DNA from: Epibacterium ulvae
GTDB lineage: Bacteria > Pseudomonadota > Alphaproteobacteria > Rhodobacterales > Rhodobacteraceae
Length of the DNA: 64,000 bases
Direction of reading: 5' to 3'
Assembly (NCBI RefSeq): GCF_900102795.1
Contig: NZ_FMWG01000008.1
Location: forward strand, 62,001-126,000
The notes beneath the pieces are model-generated. The model did no database searches, was not told the DNA's origin, and saw nothing but the letters and a program-made list of their open reading frames with translations. Below are positions 25,067 to 33,880 of this stretch, piece after piece. Numbering within the stretch: the stretch's first letter is position 1; every line of letters begins with the position of its first letter. The translations under genes and the position numbers were made by a program.

Positions 25067-27274
25067 ATGCCCGATCTGTTGATTGAACTGTTTTCCGAAG
25101 AAATCCCCGCCCGTATGCAGGCGCGGGCGGCTGAAGATCTGAAAAAACGGATCACGGATGGTCTGGTTGAGGCAGGGCTGACCTATGCAGGGGCTGCGGC
25201 CCTGTCGACACCGCGCCGCCTGACATTGACACTGGAAGGCCTGTTGGCCGAAAGCCCCACCGTGCGCGAAGAGCGAAAAGGGCCCAAAGTGGGGGCGCCG
25301 GAGAAGGCGATTGAGGGCTTTTTGCGTGGCGCAGGTGTGAGCCGTGATCAGTTGGAAGAGCGCGAGACGCCAAAGGGCGCAGTGTATTTTGCCAGCATCG
25401 AAAAAGCCGGACGCCCGGCACAAGTCATCATTGCTGAGGTTCTGGAAGCAACCATTCGAAACTTTCCCTGGCCCAAATCCATGCGCTGGGGCGCGGGATC
25501 TTTGCGCTGGGTGCGTCCCTTGCATTCGATCCTGTGCATTTTGTCTGATGAAGAGGGCGCGCGGGTTGTTGATTTGGACATTGACGGCATCAAGGCTGGC
25601 AATGTGACACAGGGCCATCGTTTCATGGCACCGGGGGAGATCACTGTCTCTAGCTTTGAGGATTACAGCACCAAGCTGAAACGCGCCTATGTGGTGCTTG
25701 ATCCGGCAGAGCGTGCGGATGCGATCTGGCAAGACGCGACCAATCAGGCCTTTGCGAGTGGGCTGGAAGTGGTCGAAGACAAGGGTCTGCTGACAGAGGT
25801 TGCAGGGCTGGTTGAATGGCCTGTTGTACTGCTGGGAAGCATCGATGATGAATTTCTTGATCTGCCAGCAGAGGTTCTTCAGACCTCGATGAAAGAGCAT
25901 CAGAAGTTTTTCTCGGTGAAGAACCCTAAAACGGGGCGGATTGAAAAATTCATCACCGTGGCCAACCGTGAAACCCGTGACACCGGCGCAACCATTCTGG
26001 CAGGCAATCAAAAGGTTTTGTCAGCCCGTTTGGCAGATGCGAAATTTTTCTGGGAAAATGACCTGCGCATTGCCAAATCCGAAAGCGGCATGACGGCCTG
26101 GACCGAAAAGCTGTCGAATGTGACCTTCCACAACAAATTGGGCACCCAGGCTGCGCGGATTGATCGCATTGCAGCGCTGGCACGCGAGATTGCCCCAGTT
26201 GTGGGTGCGGACGCGGATCTGGCGGAACAGGCGGCAAAAGTGGCCAAGGCGGATCTGTCGTCTGAAATGGTCTATGAATTCCCGGAACTGCAGGGCCTGA
26301 TGGGGCGCTATTACGCAGAGGCCGCTGGCTTGTCGCAAGACGTGGCCAATGCCTGTGAAGCGCATTATTCCCCACTGGGTCCATCGGATGATGTGCCATC
26401 TGAGGCGGTTTCTGTTGCAGTGGCGCTGGCGGATAAGTTGGACACGCTGACCGGGTTCTGGGCGATTGATGAAAAGCCCACAGGATCAAAAGACCCTTAT
26501 GCGCTGCGTCGTGCTGCGCTGGGTGTGATCCGGTTGGTGTTGAACAATAATCTGCGGATGACTTTGAAAGACAGCTTTGAAGCCAGTTTGAAAGTCTTGC
26601 TGAAACTTGCGGAATGGCAGGGTGCGGTTCTGGAGGCAAAAACTGCGGAGGCTGCAGCAGGTGAGGACACGCTGGAGGCAGCCAAGAAGCGGGTTCATGA
26701 TATGGCCCATCAGGTTGAGGCCGCAAGAGCGGTGATCAACACATCTGGCGAAGATCTTCTGTCTTTCTTCCATGACCGTCTGAAAGTGTTCCTGCGGGAT
26801 CAGGGCATTCGCCACGACGTGATTGACGCCTGTATTGCGATGGATGGAAACGACGATTTGACGCTTTTGGTCAAACGCGCCCGCGCGCTGGAAGATTTCA
26901 TGAAAACTGAAGATGGCGAAAATCTGGTTCAGGGCTTTAAGCGGGCCAATAACATTCTGAGCCAGGCCGAAGAGAACGACGGTGTGGAGTATTCTTACGG
27001 TGCGGACCGCAAATATGCGGAAGAGGCCGCTGAGATTGCCTTGTTTGACGCGCTAGAAGCAGGCGAAGGGGCGATCTCTTCGGCCATCGAGGCCGAAGAT
27101 TTCGCGGCCGCCATGGGCGGCTTGGCCGCACTGCGCCAACCGGTGGATGCCTTCTTTGAGGGGGTTCAGGTCAATTCTGACAATCAGGTGGTGCGTCGTA
27201 ACCGATTGAATGTTTTGAGTGATATCCGAAAACTGTGCGGCCAAGTCGCAGATTTGTCGCGTTTGGAAGGCTAA
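25067..27274 (+). CDS. glyS: Glycine-tRNA ligase beta subunit
   Basis: Beta subunit of glycyl-tRNA synthetase, 735 residues; carries tRNA-binding and HD-like domains. Family marks: MPDLLIELFSEEIPARMQARAAEDL opening, KSMRWGAGSLRWVRPLHSILCIL, HRFMAPG, and PTGSKDPYALRRAALGVIRLVLNNNL. A somewhat Ala/Glu-rich insert (about residues 515-545) makes it longer than the E. coli protein (689). ATG at 25067 fits the MPDLLIELFSEE start. Terminator follows. Confidence 0.97.
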   Translation: MPDLLIELFSEEIPARMQARAAEDLKKRITDGLVEAGLTYAGAAALSTPRRLTLTLEGLLAESPTVREERKGPKVGAPEKAIEGFLRGAGVSRDQLEERETPKGAVYFASIEKAGRPAQVIIAEVLEATIRNFPWPKSMRWGAGSLRWVRPLHSILCILSDEEGARVVDLDIDGIKAGNVTQGHRFMAPGEITVSSFEDYSTKLKRAYVVLDPAERADAIWQDATNQAFASGLEVVEDKGLLTEVAGLVEWPVVLLGSIDDEFLDLPAEVLQTSMKEHQKFFSVKNPKTGRIEKFITVANRETRDTGATILAGNQKVLSARLADAKFFWENDLRIAKSESGMTAWTEKLSNVTFHNKLGTQAARIDRIAALAREIAPVVGADADLAEQAAKVAKADLSSEMVYEFPELQGLMGRYYAEAAGLSQDVANACEAHYSPLGPSDDVPSEAVSVAVALADKLDTLTGFWAIDEKPTGSKDPYALRRAALGVIRLVLNNNLRMTLKDSFEASLKVLLKLAEWQGAVLEAKTAEAAAGEDTLEAAKKRVHDMAHQVEAARAVINTSGEDLLSFFHDRLKVFLRDQGIRHDVIDACIAMDGNDDLTLLVKRARALEDFMKTEDGENLVQGFKRANNILSQAEENDGVEYSYGADRKYAEEAAEIALFDALEAGEGAISSAIEAEDFAAAMGGLAALRQPVDAFFEGVQVNSDNQVVRRNRLNVLSDIRKLCGQVADLSRLEG

Positions 27275-27303
27275 AGGCGGCTTTCATTCACATTGTGACA
27301 GAG

Positions 27304-27338
27304 AAAGAGCAGGCCTGAGGGTCTGCTCTTTTTGTTTT
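27304..27338 (+). terminator. glyS terminator
   Basis: AAAGAGCAG and CTGCTCTTT make a 9-bp stem with a 10-base loop, followed by TTTGTTTT, 30 bases after the glyS stop and upstream of ppdK. Confidence 0.85.
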
Positions 27339-27415
27339 GGGGAGAGGTGGGTTGGAAAGCCCCTTGCACGGGCCTCTGAAGGGCTTATGCTGCGGGGCAA
27401 AGAGGGAGTGCTGCA

Positions 27416-29992
27416 GTGCAGAATAATTCCAACCAGACACCATTTGCGACTGAAATTACGCCAAGCGCCTGTATCGCGCTGTCGACCCATGGGGGGCGGG
27501 CGAAATGTTTGCAGCGTCTGGTGCGGCTGGATCTGCCTGTCCCGCGCACTGTGGCGCTGTCTTTTGATGCGGTGCATGCCATCGCCGAAGGGCGGATGCC
27601 GGACCTGACAGAGGTTTTGAAAGAGTTTCCAGAGGATGCGCTGCTGTGTGTGCGCCCGTCTTCAGAGGATCCTGATTGGGGTGGTCCAGGGGCCATTTTG
27701 AACATCGGTATCAATGAGACGACCTATACGGATCTGTGCACAAAACTGGGGCCAGAGGCCGCTGCAGCGTTGTATTTGCGGTTTGTGCAGTCTTATGCGG
27801 TGCATGTTGCGCGTCTGGATCCGGATGTGTTTGATGATGTGGAAGATGGTGGCCCGGATGCATTGGCCGAGATCCTGCAGGCCTATGAAGCGGAAACCGA
27901 TGAAAAATTCCCGCAAGATCGCAGCGAACAGCTGGGCGCGGTGTTGCGATCCATGGCGCGGGCCTGGGAAGGCACCTCTGCGCGCCTGTTGCGACAGGCG
28001 AAAGGTGCACCTGCGGATGCGGGGCTTGGCCTTGTGGTGCAGGAAATGGTGCCGGGGTTAGGGCCTGGCGTGTGTGGGTCAGGTGTGTTGCAGCTCGTCA
28101 GTAGCACCACGGGTGAGCCGCAGATTTCGGGGCGTTACCTGAGCCAGTCGCAGGGGCGAGATGCGCTTGGGCGTGGGGTTTCGGCCATGTACCTAGAGCG
28201 AGACGCGCGGGGCGAGGCGTTGGAAGATCTGGCGCCGGAGGCGTTTGAGAGCCTGAAAGTGCATGCGAGATTGATGCGCGCGCGCTTGCGTGAGGAGATG
28301 CAGGTGGAATTCGTGCTTCAGGATGGCGCCGTGCATATTCTGGATGGTGTGCGGGTGGCGCGTACAGCGCGCGCGGCGGTTCGCATTGCTGTTGGATTGG
28401 CGCAGGACGGCATTATTCCGCCCGAAGAAGCTGTGATGCGGGTGGACGCCCATGCACTGAATGAATTGCTGCACCGCCAGATTGACCCCGATGCCAAGCG
28501 GGACGTGATTGGAACAGGCATTGCGGCAAGTCCTGGCGCGGCCACTGGCAAGCTGGTCTTTACAGCGGCGGAGGCGCAGGCAAGTGCGGCGCGCAATGAA
28601 CGCTGTATTCTGGTGCGGCGCGAAACCTCTCCTGAAGATGTGCGGGGCATGCATGCAGCTGTTGCTGTGTTGACGGAAAAGGGGGGGATGACCAGCCACG
28701 CGGCTGTGATTGGGCGCGGTCTTGGACTACCTTGCATTGTTGGTGCATCCAGTTTGAAATTTGACAGCCGCCGCAAGCGGTTAAAGGCGGAAGATGGGCG
28801 CCTTTTCCGGGCGGGCGATGTGATCACAATTGATGGCAGCTCTGGTCAGGTTTTGGCGGGGGAAGCCAAAACAGTGGAAGCGGCGCAGGATGAAACCTTT
28901 CAGACTCTGATGGGCTGGGCAGATGCGGCGCGTGATATTGGTATTCGGGCCAATGCGGATACGCAGATGGATGCGCAGACGGCGCGCAACTTTGATGCGC
29001 AGGGCATTGGCTTGTGCCGGACCGAGCATATGTTCTTTGATCCCGGTCGCCTGACGGTGATGCGCGAGATGATCTTTGCGGAAACCCCTTCTGGGCGTGA
29101 GGCCGTTCTGGCGCGACTTTTGCCAATGCAGCGGGACGATTTCCGCGAATTGTTTCGCATCATGGAAGGACTTCCGGTTTGTATTCGCTTGTTTGATCCG
29201 CCTTTGCATGAATTTCTGCCAACCGGGCAGAGCGGACAGCGCGAACTGTCTGAAGCCTTGGGTATTCCTGTCAGCGAAGTGACGCGCCGGGTTGAGGAGT
29301 TAGGCGAATATAACCCGATGCTGGGTTTGCGGGGCGTGCGCCTTGGCGTGACGGTCCCTGAAATTTATGACATGCAGGCGCGCGCAATTTTTGAAGCCAC
29401 AGTCGAAGCCTCAAAAGGAGGGGCGTTGGTAGTGCCTGAAATTATGGTTCCTCTGGTGTCAGCCAAACGCGAGGTTGAGCTGGTCAAAACCCGCATCGAT
29501 GCTGTTGCCGCGGCAGTTCGGCTAGAGACGGGATGTGACTTTACCTATCGTTTTGGCGTGATGGTCGAGACCCCGCGTGCAGCCTTGCGTGCTGAAGAGA
29601 TTGCGCCGCATACAGCTTTTCTGAGCTTTGGTACAAATGACCTGACACAGATGACCTACGGCTTGTCGCGCGATGATGCAGGGCGCTTTATGTCCGCCTA
29701 TGTTCAGAAAGGTGTGTTTGGCGAAGATCCGTTCCATGTGCTGGATGTCGATGGCGTGGGCGAACTGTTGCAACTGGGGGTTCAGCGTGGCCGCAGGGCA
29801 AATGCGGATGTGACCTTGTCGATCTGCGGAGAGCACGGCGGAAACCCCGAATCAATTGCATTTTGCCGCAAAGCAGGCTTTGACTACGTGTCTTGCTCAC
29901 CGTTTCGCGTCCCAGTTGCGCGGCTTGCCGCCGCTCAGTTGGCGATCGCAGATAAATTGGGCGATTCGCCCGTAAGTGAAAGAAAAAATTAA
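27416..29992 (+). CDS. ppdK: Pyruvate, phosphate dikinase (divergent N-terminus)
   Basis: 858 residues. Interconverts pyruvate, ATP and Pi with PEP, AMP and PPi. The phosphohistidine swivelling domain has GGMTSHAAVIGRGLGLPC (His about 428), and the PEP/pyruvate barrel has MVETPRAALRAEEIA, LSFGTNDLTQMTYGLSRDD and ICGEHGGNPESIAFCRKAGFDYVSCSPFRVPVARLAAAQ with the catalytic Cys (about 804). The ATP-grasp N-terminus is divergent: the standard GGKGANLAEM is STHGGRAKCLQR and the whole is about 28 residues short of the clostridial enzyme before the His. GTG start at 27416. Nucleotide-binding function is probable but less certain than the rest. Confidence 0.88.
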   Translation: MQNNSNQTPFATEITPSACIALSTHGGRAKCLQRLVRLDLPVPRTVALSFDAVHAIAEGRMPDLTEVLKEFPEDALLCVRPSSEDPDWGGPGAILNIGINETTYTDLCTKLGPEAAAALYLRFVQSYAVHVARLDPDVFDDVEDGGPDALAEILQAYEAETDEKFPQDRSEQLGAVLRSMARAWEGTSARLLRQAKGAPADAGLGLVVQEMVPGLGPGVCGSGVLQLVSSTTGEPQISGRYLSQSQGRDALGRGVSAMYLERDARGEALEDLAPEAFESLKVHARLMRARLREEMQVEFVLQDGAVHILDGVRVARTARAAVRIAVGLAQDGIIPPEEAVMRVDAHALNELLHRQIDPDAKRDVIGTGIAASPGAATGKLVFTAAEAQASAARNERCILVRRETSPEDVRGMHAAVAVLTEKGGMTSHAAVIGRGLGLPCIVGASSLKFDSRRKRLKAEDGRLFRAGDVITIDGSSGQVLAGEAKTVEAAQDETFQTLMGWADAARDIGIRANADTQMDAQTARNFDAQGIGLCRTEHMFFDPGRLTVMREMIFAETPSGREAVLARLLPMQRDDFRELFRIMEGLPVCIRLFDPPLHEFLPTGQSGQRELSEALGIPVSEVTRRVEELGEYNPMLGLRGVRLGVTVPEIYDMQARAIFEATVEASKGGALVVPEIMVPLVSAKREVELVKTRIDAVAAAVRLETGCDFTYRFGVMVETPRAALRAEEIAPHTAFLSFGTNDLTQMTYGLSRDDAGRFMSAYVQKGVFGEDPFHVLDVDGVGELLQLGVQRGRRANADVTLSICGEHGGNPESIAFCRKAGFDYVSCSPFRVPVARLAAAQLAIADKLGDSPVSERKN

Positions 29993-30162
29993 CATTTCCC
30001 TTGCTATTTCGCGCGTGTTGGGAGCTTGCGGTGGCTTTGCGGTGTGATGGGTATGTCAAAAGTTTGGCCTAAACTGGACCTTTTGAGCGCTTTCGTTTAA
30101 AGAGCGCCCCTGCACGCATAGTAGTTGCCCAGCGTGTGACGTGAACTTGGGGGGATACCCAC

Positions 30163-30810
30163 ATGAAAACGACCTTATTGTCGGCCTTGTCGGCCGCAGC
30201 AATTTTTATTGCCAGTTTGGCGCAGGCCGAGGCAGATCTGAGCGCATTGTTCCGTACAGAGCGCACCTCTTTGGACAACCTGCCCGAAGAACGCGTGGCC
30301 CGCTTCCTGTCTTTTGGCCGCAAGTCCCGCCAGAGCCCTGAGAATAAGGTACAGTTCAGCAAATCTTTTCTGGATGCGCAACCTTCTGCAAAGGGCGGAG
30401 AGCAATTTTCCTGTCTGGCTGAGGCGCTTTACTTTGAAGCGCGTGGAGAGACGGTGAAGGGTCAGTTTGCTGTTGCCGAAGTGATTATGAACCGTGTTGC
30501 GAGCAAGCGCTTCCCCAATTCTTTGTGTGCTGTGATCAATCAGGGCACCGGTCGCAAATATCAGTGCCAGTTTACCTATACCTGCGATGGCCACAAAGAA
30601 GTTATCCGTGAACCCAAAGCCTATGAACGTGTTGCCAAGGTTGCACGTCTGGCAATGGATGGCGCCGTGTCAAAGGTGACAGATGGCGCAACCTACTATC
30701 ACACGACCGCTGTGCGTCCAAGCTGGCGCCGGGCCTTTACACAGACTGCTCGTATCGGTGTTCACATGTTCTACCGTGACGATAGATATCGTACAGCGGC
30801 CTCTCAATAG
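30163..30810 (+). CDS. Secreted cell wall hydrolase, SleB/Hydrolase_2 type
   Basis: 215 residues with a signal peptide (about 1-23, ending AQAEA). The Hydrolase_2 domain shows FSCLAEALYFEARGETVKGQFAVAEVIMNRVASKRFPNSLCAVINQ, with the catalytic Glu in EARGE, and ends TYYHTTAVRPSWRRAFTQTARIGVHMFYR. Related proteins cleave peptidoglycan (SleB lytic transglycosylase of spores); in non-sporing bacteria the role is wall remodelling. GGGGGG precedes the ATG. The 170 bases upstream contain only an imperfect hairpin near 30084-30112. Confidence 0.92.
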   Translation: MKTTLLSALSAAAIFIASLAQAEADLSALFRTERTSLDNLPEERVARFLSFGRKSRQSPENKVQFSKSFLDAQPSAKGGEQFSCLAEALYFEARGETVKGQFAVAEVIMNRVASKRFPNSLCAVINQGTGRKYQCQFTYTCDGHKEVIREPKAYERVAKVARLAMDGAVSKVTDGATYYHTTAVRPSWRRAFTQTARIGVHMFYRDDRYRTAASQ

Positions 30811-30933
30811 GATGTATCTGCGTTTGATTTGGCGCAATTGGCCGCTGAAACGGCGGAGTTTATACTGTTTTTCGAGTGCTGATAGGCTATAGCGGGGCCT
30901 CTGAATATGTCTCGCCAGCCAAAGGACGACCCA

Positions 30934-31851
30934 ATGTCTTCTGAGATCCGCCTCGCCTTTGAACACCCGGATGAGCGCTCCCGTGCGACGGCTGGGCAGC
31001 CGCTTGATCGTCTTTCAGTGCGGGATCATCTGGTCGAAGTTGAGATTGGGGCATTTCAGGCAGAACGCGGCACCACTCAGCGGATCTGCTTCAATATCGT
31101 GGTTGAGATCGAACCTTTGCCAGCTGATCTGGACGATGACGTGGATCGTATCCTGTCGTATGATCGGGTGACGGAAGCCATTGCTCATGAGCTTGCCGCA
31201 GAACGTCTGAACCTATTAGAGACTTTGGCCGAACGTATTGCCGAGCGGATTCTGACGGAACCACAGGCTGTGCGCGCTTTTGTGCGGATTGAAAAGCTGG
31301 ACCGGGGTCCTGGTGCTTTGGGCGTTGAGATCGTGCGCGCGCAGGATCAGGTACGTCATGTCGTTCATGAGGAAGAGGTTCCGCACCCTCGTTTAATGTA
31401 TCTATCCAATGCAGCCATCGACAGTGTGAATCTGGCTGGCTGGATCGATCAGATGGAGTGTCGTGAACGGCCTTTGATTCTATGTGTTGGCCGTCATGAT
31501 CAACCTATGCCCCAGACGGGTCATAAAATGACTCAACGTCGGATTGATCTTTTGGCCATAGAACAGAACGCTTGGCGCTTGGCATCAAAGGATAATCGCT
31601 GTGTGGTTGTGTCAACGCGCACTGAACTCGACTGGGCGATGAAAAACGGGCAAATTTGCGTCTGGGCACCTTCTAAAGTTGTCTTGGATGCTGTGGACAG
31701 TCCTGCAGCTGCATCGCATGATGCAGTGCAATTGGCTGCATGGTTTGCCGCGACTTTTGAAGCGGGTGAGATGATCGTTATTGACGAAGCCTTGCCTGAA
31801 GACCCGAGCGTTCCTTTGCGTGCCGTTAAACTGGAGCAAACGCAACTTTGA
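30934..31851 (+). CDS. folB: Dihydroneopterin aldolase with a long uncharacterised C-terminal domain
   Basis: 305 residues. Residues about 20-135 are FolB (LDRLSVRDHLVEVEIGAFQAER, NLLETLAERIAERIL, and the catalytic Lys in IEKLDRGPGALGVEIVR), which makes 6-hydroxymethyl-dihydropterin in folate synthesis. FolB is normally about 120 residues, so roughly 170 residues (about 137-305) form an added domain I do not recognise, with motifs HPRLMYLSNAAIDSVNLAGW and VVVSTRTELDWAMKNGQICVWAPSKVVLDAV. Start at 30934 follows AAAGGA; an ATG at 30907 is possible. Overlaps folP by four bases. Confidence 0.9.
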   Translation: MSSEIRLAFEHPDERSRATAGQPLDRLSVRDHLVEVEIGAFQAERGTTQRICFNIVVEIEPLPADLDDDVDRILSYDRVTEAIAHELAAERLNLLETLAERIAERILTEPQAVRAFVRIEKLDRGPGALGVEIVRAQDQVRHVVHEEEVPHPRLMYLSNAAIDSVNLAGWIDQMECRERPLILCVGRHDQPMPQTGHKMTQRRIDLLAIEQNAWRLASKDNRCVVVSTRTELDWAMKNGQICVWAPSKVVLDAVDSPAAASHDAVQLAAWFAATFEAGEMIVIDEALPEDPSVPLRAVKLEQTQL

Positions 31852-32843
31852 GTTATTATAGACCGCTGGTAAGATCAGGAGAGGCTCGACCGGAAGGGGC
31901 ATACCCCTTAGCTGGGGGGGCATTGTGGTTTTCTGAGGTGGAAATTCTGGACCGCGGCGCGCCTGCACGTGTGGTGCCGGCAGGGCTGGTTCCAGAAGAA
32001 GATCGACGCAGATTGACTGCGCGCCGGGCTTCAATCGCCGGGCTTGATATGTCTACGCCACAGATCATGGGTATTTTGAACGTCACTCCTGATAGTTTTT
32101 CTGACGGCGGCAAGCTGGCAGATGCTGAGATGGCCTGCGCGGTGGGCTTGCAGATGATTGCGGATGGGGCAACATTGCTGGATGTGGGTGGTGAGAGCAC
32201 ACGCCCCGGTGCTGAACTTGTCGACGAGAATGACGAAGTCGCGCGCGTGCGCCCAGCGATTGAAGCCCTGCGTGCCCAAAGTGATGTGCCAATCTCAATT
32301 GATACGCGCAAAGCCGCTGTTGCAATGGAAGCGATGGAGGCCGGGGCGGATCTTGTGAATGATGTGTCAGGTTTCACCTATGATATGGCGCTGGCTCCAT
32401 TGTCGGCGCAGGCAGGTGTACCGGTGTGTGTGATGCATGCGCAGGGCGATCCTGCCACCATGCAAGATGAACCGGTTTACGATAATGTTTTGCTGGATGT
32501 ATATGATTTTCTGGCCGAACAGGTGGACCGGCTAGAGGCGATTGGTGTTGTGCGCGAGCAGATCGTGATTGATCCCGGCATCGGTTTCGGCAAGACGCTG
32601 GCACATAACCTGACCTTGCTTAAGAACATCAGCCTGTTTCATGCATTGGGTTGCCCTGTTTTGCTGGGCGTGTCGCGCAAGCGCTTTATTGGCACAATTG
32701 CCGAGGAAGATAACCCATCGGCGCGGGTGCCGGGATCTATCGCGGTGGGGCTTGCTGGTATTGCGCAAGGCGTGCAGATTTTGCGAGTGCACGACGTGGC
32801 GGACACTGCGCAAGCGGTGCGCTTGTGGCAGGCCGTTCGTTAA
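31848..32843 (+). CDS. folP: Dihydropteroate synthase with N-terminal extension
   Basis: Joins p-aminobenzoate to hydroxymethyl-dihydropterin diphosphate; target of sulfonamides. All motifs intact: IMGILNVTPDSFSDGG, DVGGESTRPGAE, SIDTRKAAVA, DLVNDVSG, VMHAQGDPATMQ, DPGIGFGKT and LLGVSRKRFIG. 331 residues from a TTG start at 31848 that overlaps the folB TGA (TTGA); the core begins near residue 65, so there is a 60-residue extension (YYRPLVRSGEARPEGAYPLAGGALWF) also seen in relatives. A later ATG at 32049 would remove it, but coding character and coupling favour the TTG. Confidence 0.94.
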   Translation: MSYYRPLVRSGEARPEGAYPLAGGALWFSEVEILDRGAPARVVPAGLVPEEDRRRLTARRASIAGLDMSTPQIMGILNVTPDSFSDGGKLADAEMACAVGLQMIADGATLLDVGGESTRPGAELVDENDEVARVRPAIEALRAQSDVPISIDTRKAAVAMEAMEAGADLVNDVSGFTYDMALAPLSAQAGVPVCVMHAQGDPATMQDEPVYDNVLLDVYDFLAEQVDRLEAIGVVREQIVIDPGIGFGKTLAHNLTLLKNISLFHALGCPVLLGVSRKRFIGTIAEEDNPSARVPGSIAVGLAGIAQGVQILRVHDVADTAQAVRLWQAVR

Positions 32844-33766
32844 GGGGCGACCTTTTCGGCAGAGCGTTTTCCAAAGAACAGGCGTTTGAGCGGGCCATAT
32901 TGGCTGAAGCCTAACCCACACAGGATAAGAGCAAGCGCGCTGAGCAGGGAGGAGGGCAGGTCTTCTCCTAGAAGCAGCGCGCCCAAGACAACGGCCCACA
33001 GGGGCACCTGAAAGTTGGTTAGGGTCATAAAAGTTGGTCCTGCCCCGCGCACGACAAGCACGCGCAACAGGTTGGCCAAACCAGTCGACACCACGCCAAG
33101 CACCAGAATGATCCACAGTGTTTGTGGTGGTGGGACAATGGGTGCGCCTTCGGTGGTAATCGCGAGCGGCACAATCAGCACGGAACCGATCAGCAGTAAA
33201 ACAGTTGCGAGGCCGACCGGGTCCACCGGGGGAAGGCGGCGGATCAGAATGGATTGCACCGCATAGCAGGCTGTCGAGGCAAGGATGGCCGCACGACCAA
33301 AGGCCTCCAGGTCAGAGCCGGAGCTGTCAAAGGCTTTGGCGCCGATAAGAACAGTGACACCTGCAAACCCAAAGCACATGCCAATCACTTTGCGTAGGCT
33401 CATCTGTTCACCGGGCACAAAGAAATGGGCAAGAGGTAAGATCATCAACGCAATTGCGGCCATGCTGACACCGGTAAAGCCAGAGGGCACATGTTGTTGC
33501 CCCCAGCTGATTAAGGCAAAGGGCAGGGCGGTGCTGAGGATGCTGATTAAGACTACAGTGCGCCATGCGCTTGATCCCTGAAACAGGCGAAACCCGCGTA
33601 GACCCCAGATCAATGTCATGGGCAGCGCGGCCAAGGTAATGCGATAAGCGGCCAGCCAGAACGGGGTGACATCTGTCAGGGCAATTTTGATCAGCAAAAA
33701 CGTCCCACCCCAGACAAAACCCAAGGTGGCGATCATCAGCCAATAGCGTGGGGAAATATCCGGCAT
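32840..33766 (-). CDS. EamA/DMT family transporter (first of two)
   Basis: 308 residues, ten membrane segments in two EamA repeats (first repeat opens WLMIATLGFVWGGTFLLIKIAL; second near ATACYAVQSILIRR). Drug/metabolite transporter superfamily; exports amino acids or small metabolites, substrate unknown. The ATG at 33766 follows AGGAG. Its stop overlaps the folP stop region, convergent. A paralogue on the same strand lies 114 bases upstream. Confidence 0.92.
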   Translation of the reverse strand: MPDISPRYWLMIATLGFVWGGTFLLIKIALTDVTPFWLAAYRITLAALPMTLIWGLRGFRLFQGSSAWRTVVLISILSTALPFALISWGQQHVPSGFTGVSMAAIALMILPLAHFFVPGEQMSLRKVIGMCFGFAGVTVLIGAKAFDSSGSDLEAFGRAAILASTACYAVQSILIRRLPPVDPVGLATVLLLIGSVLIVPLAITTEGAPIVPPPQTLWIILVLGVVSTGLANLLRVLVVRGAGPTFMTLTNFQVPLWAVVLGALLLGEDLPSSLLSALALILCGLGFSQYGPLKRLFFGKRSAEKVAP

Positions 33767-33880
33767 TTCGCGCTCCTGTTGTTCAACTCGCCTTAGAGGC
33801 TTATGATTGGCAGGGCAAGGGGCGCATATTGGAGCACCCCTCAATCAGCTCGCGTGGTACATTTTACGGCAATAGTGCGC

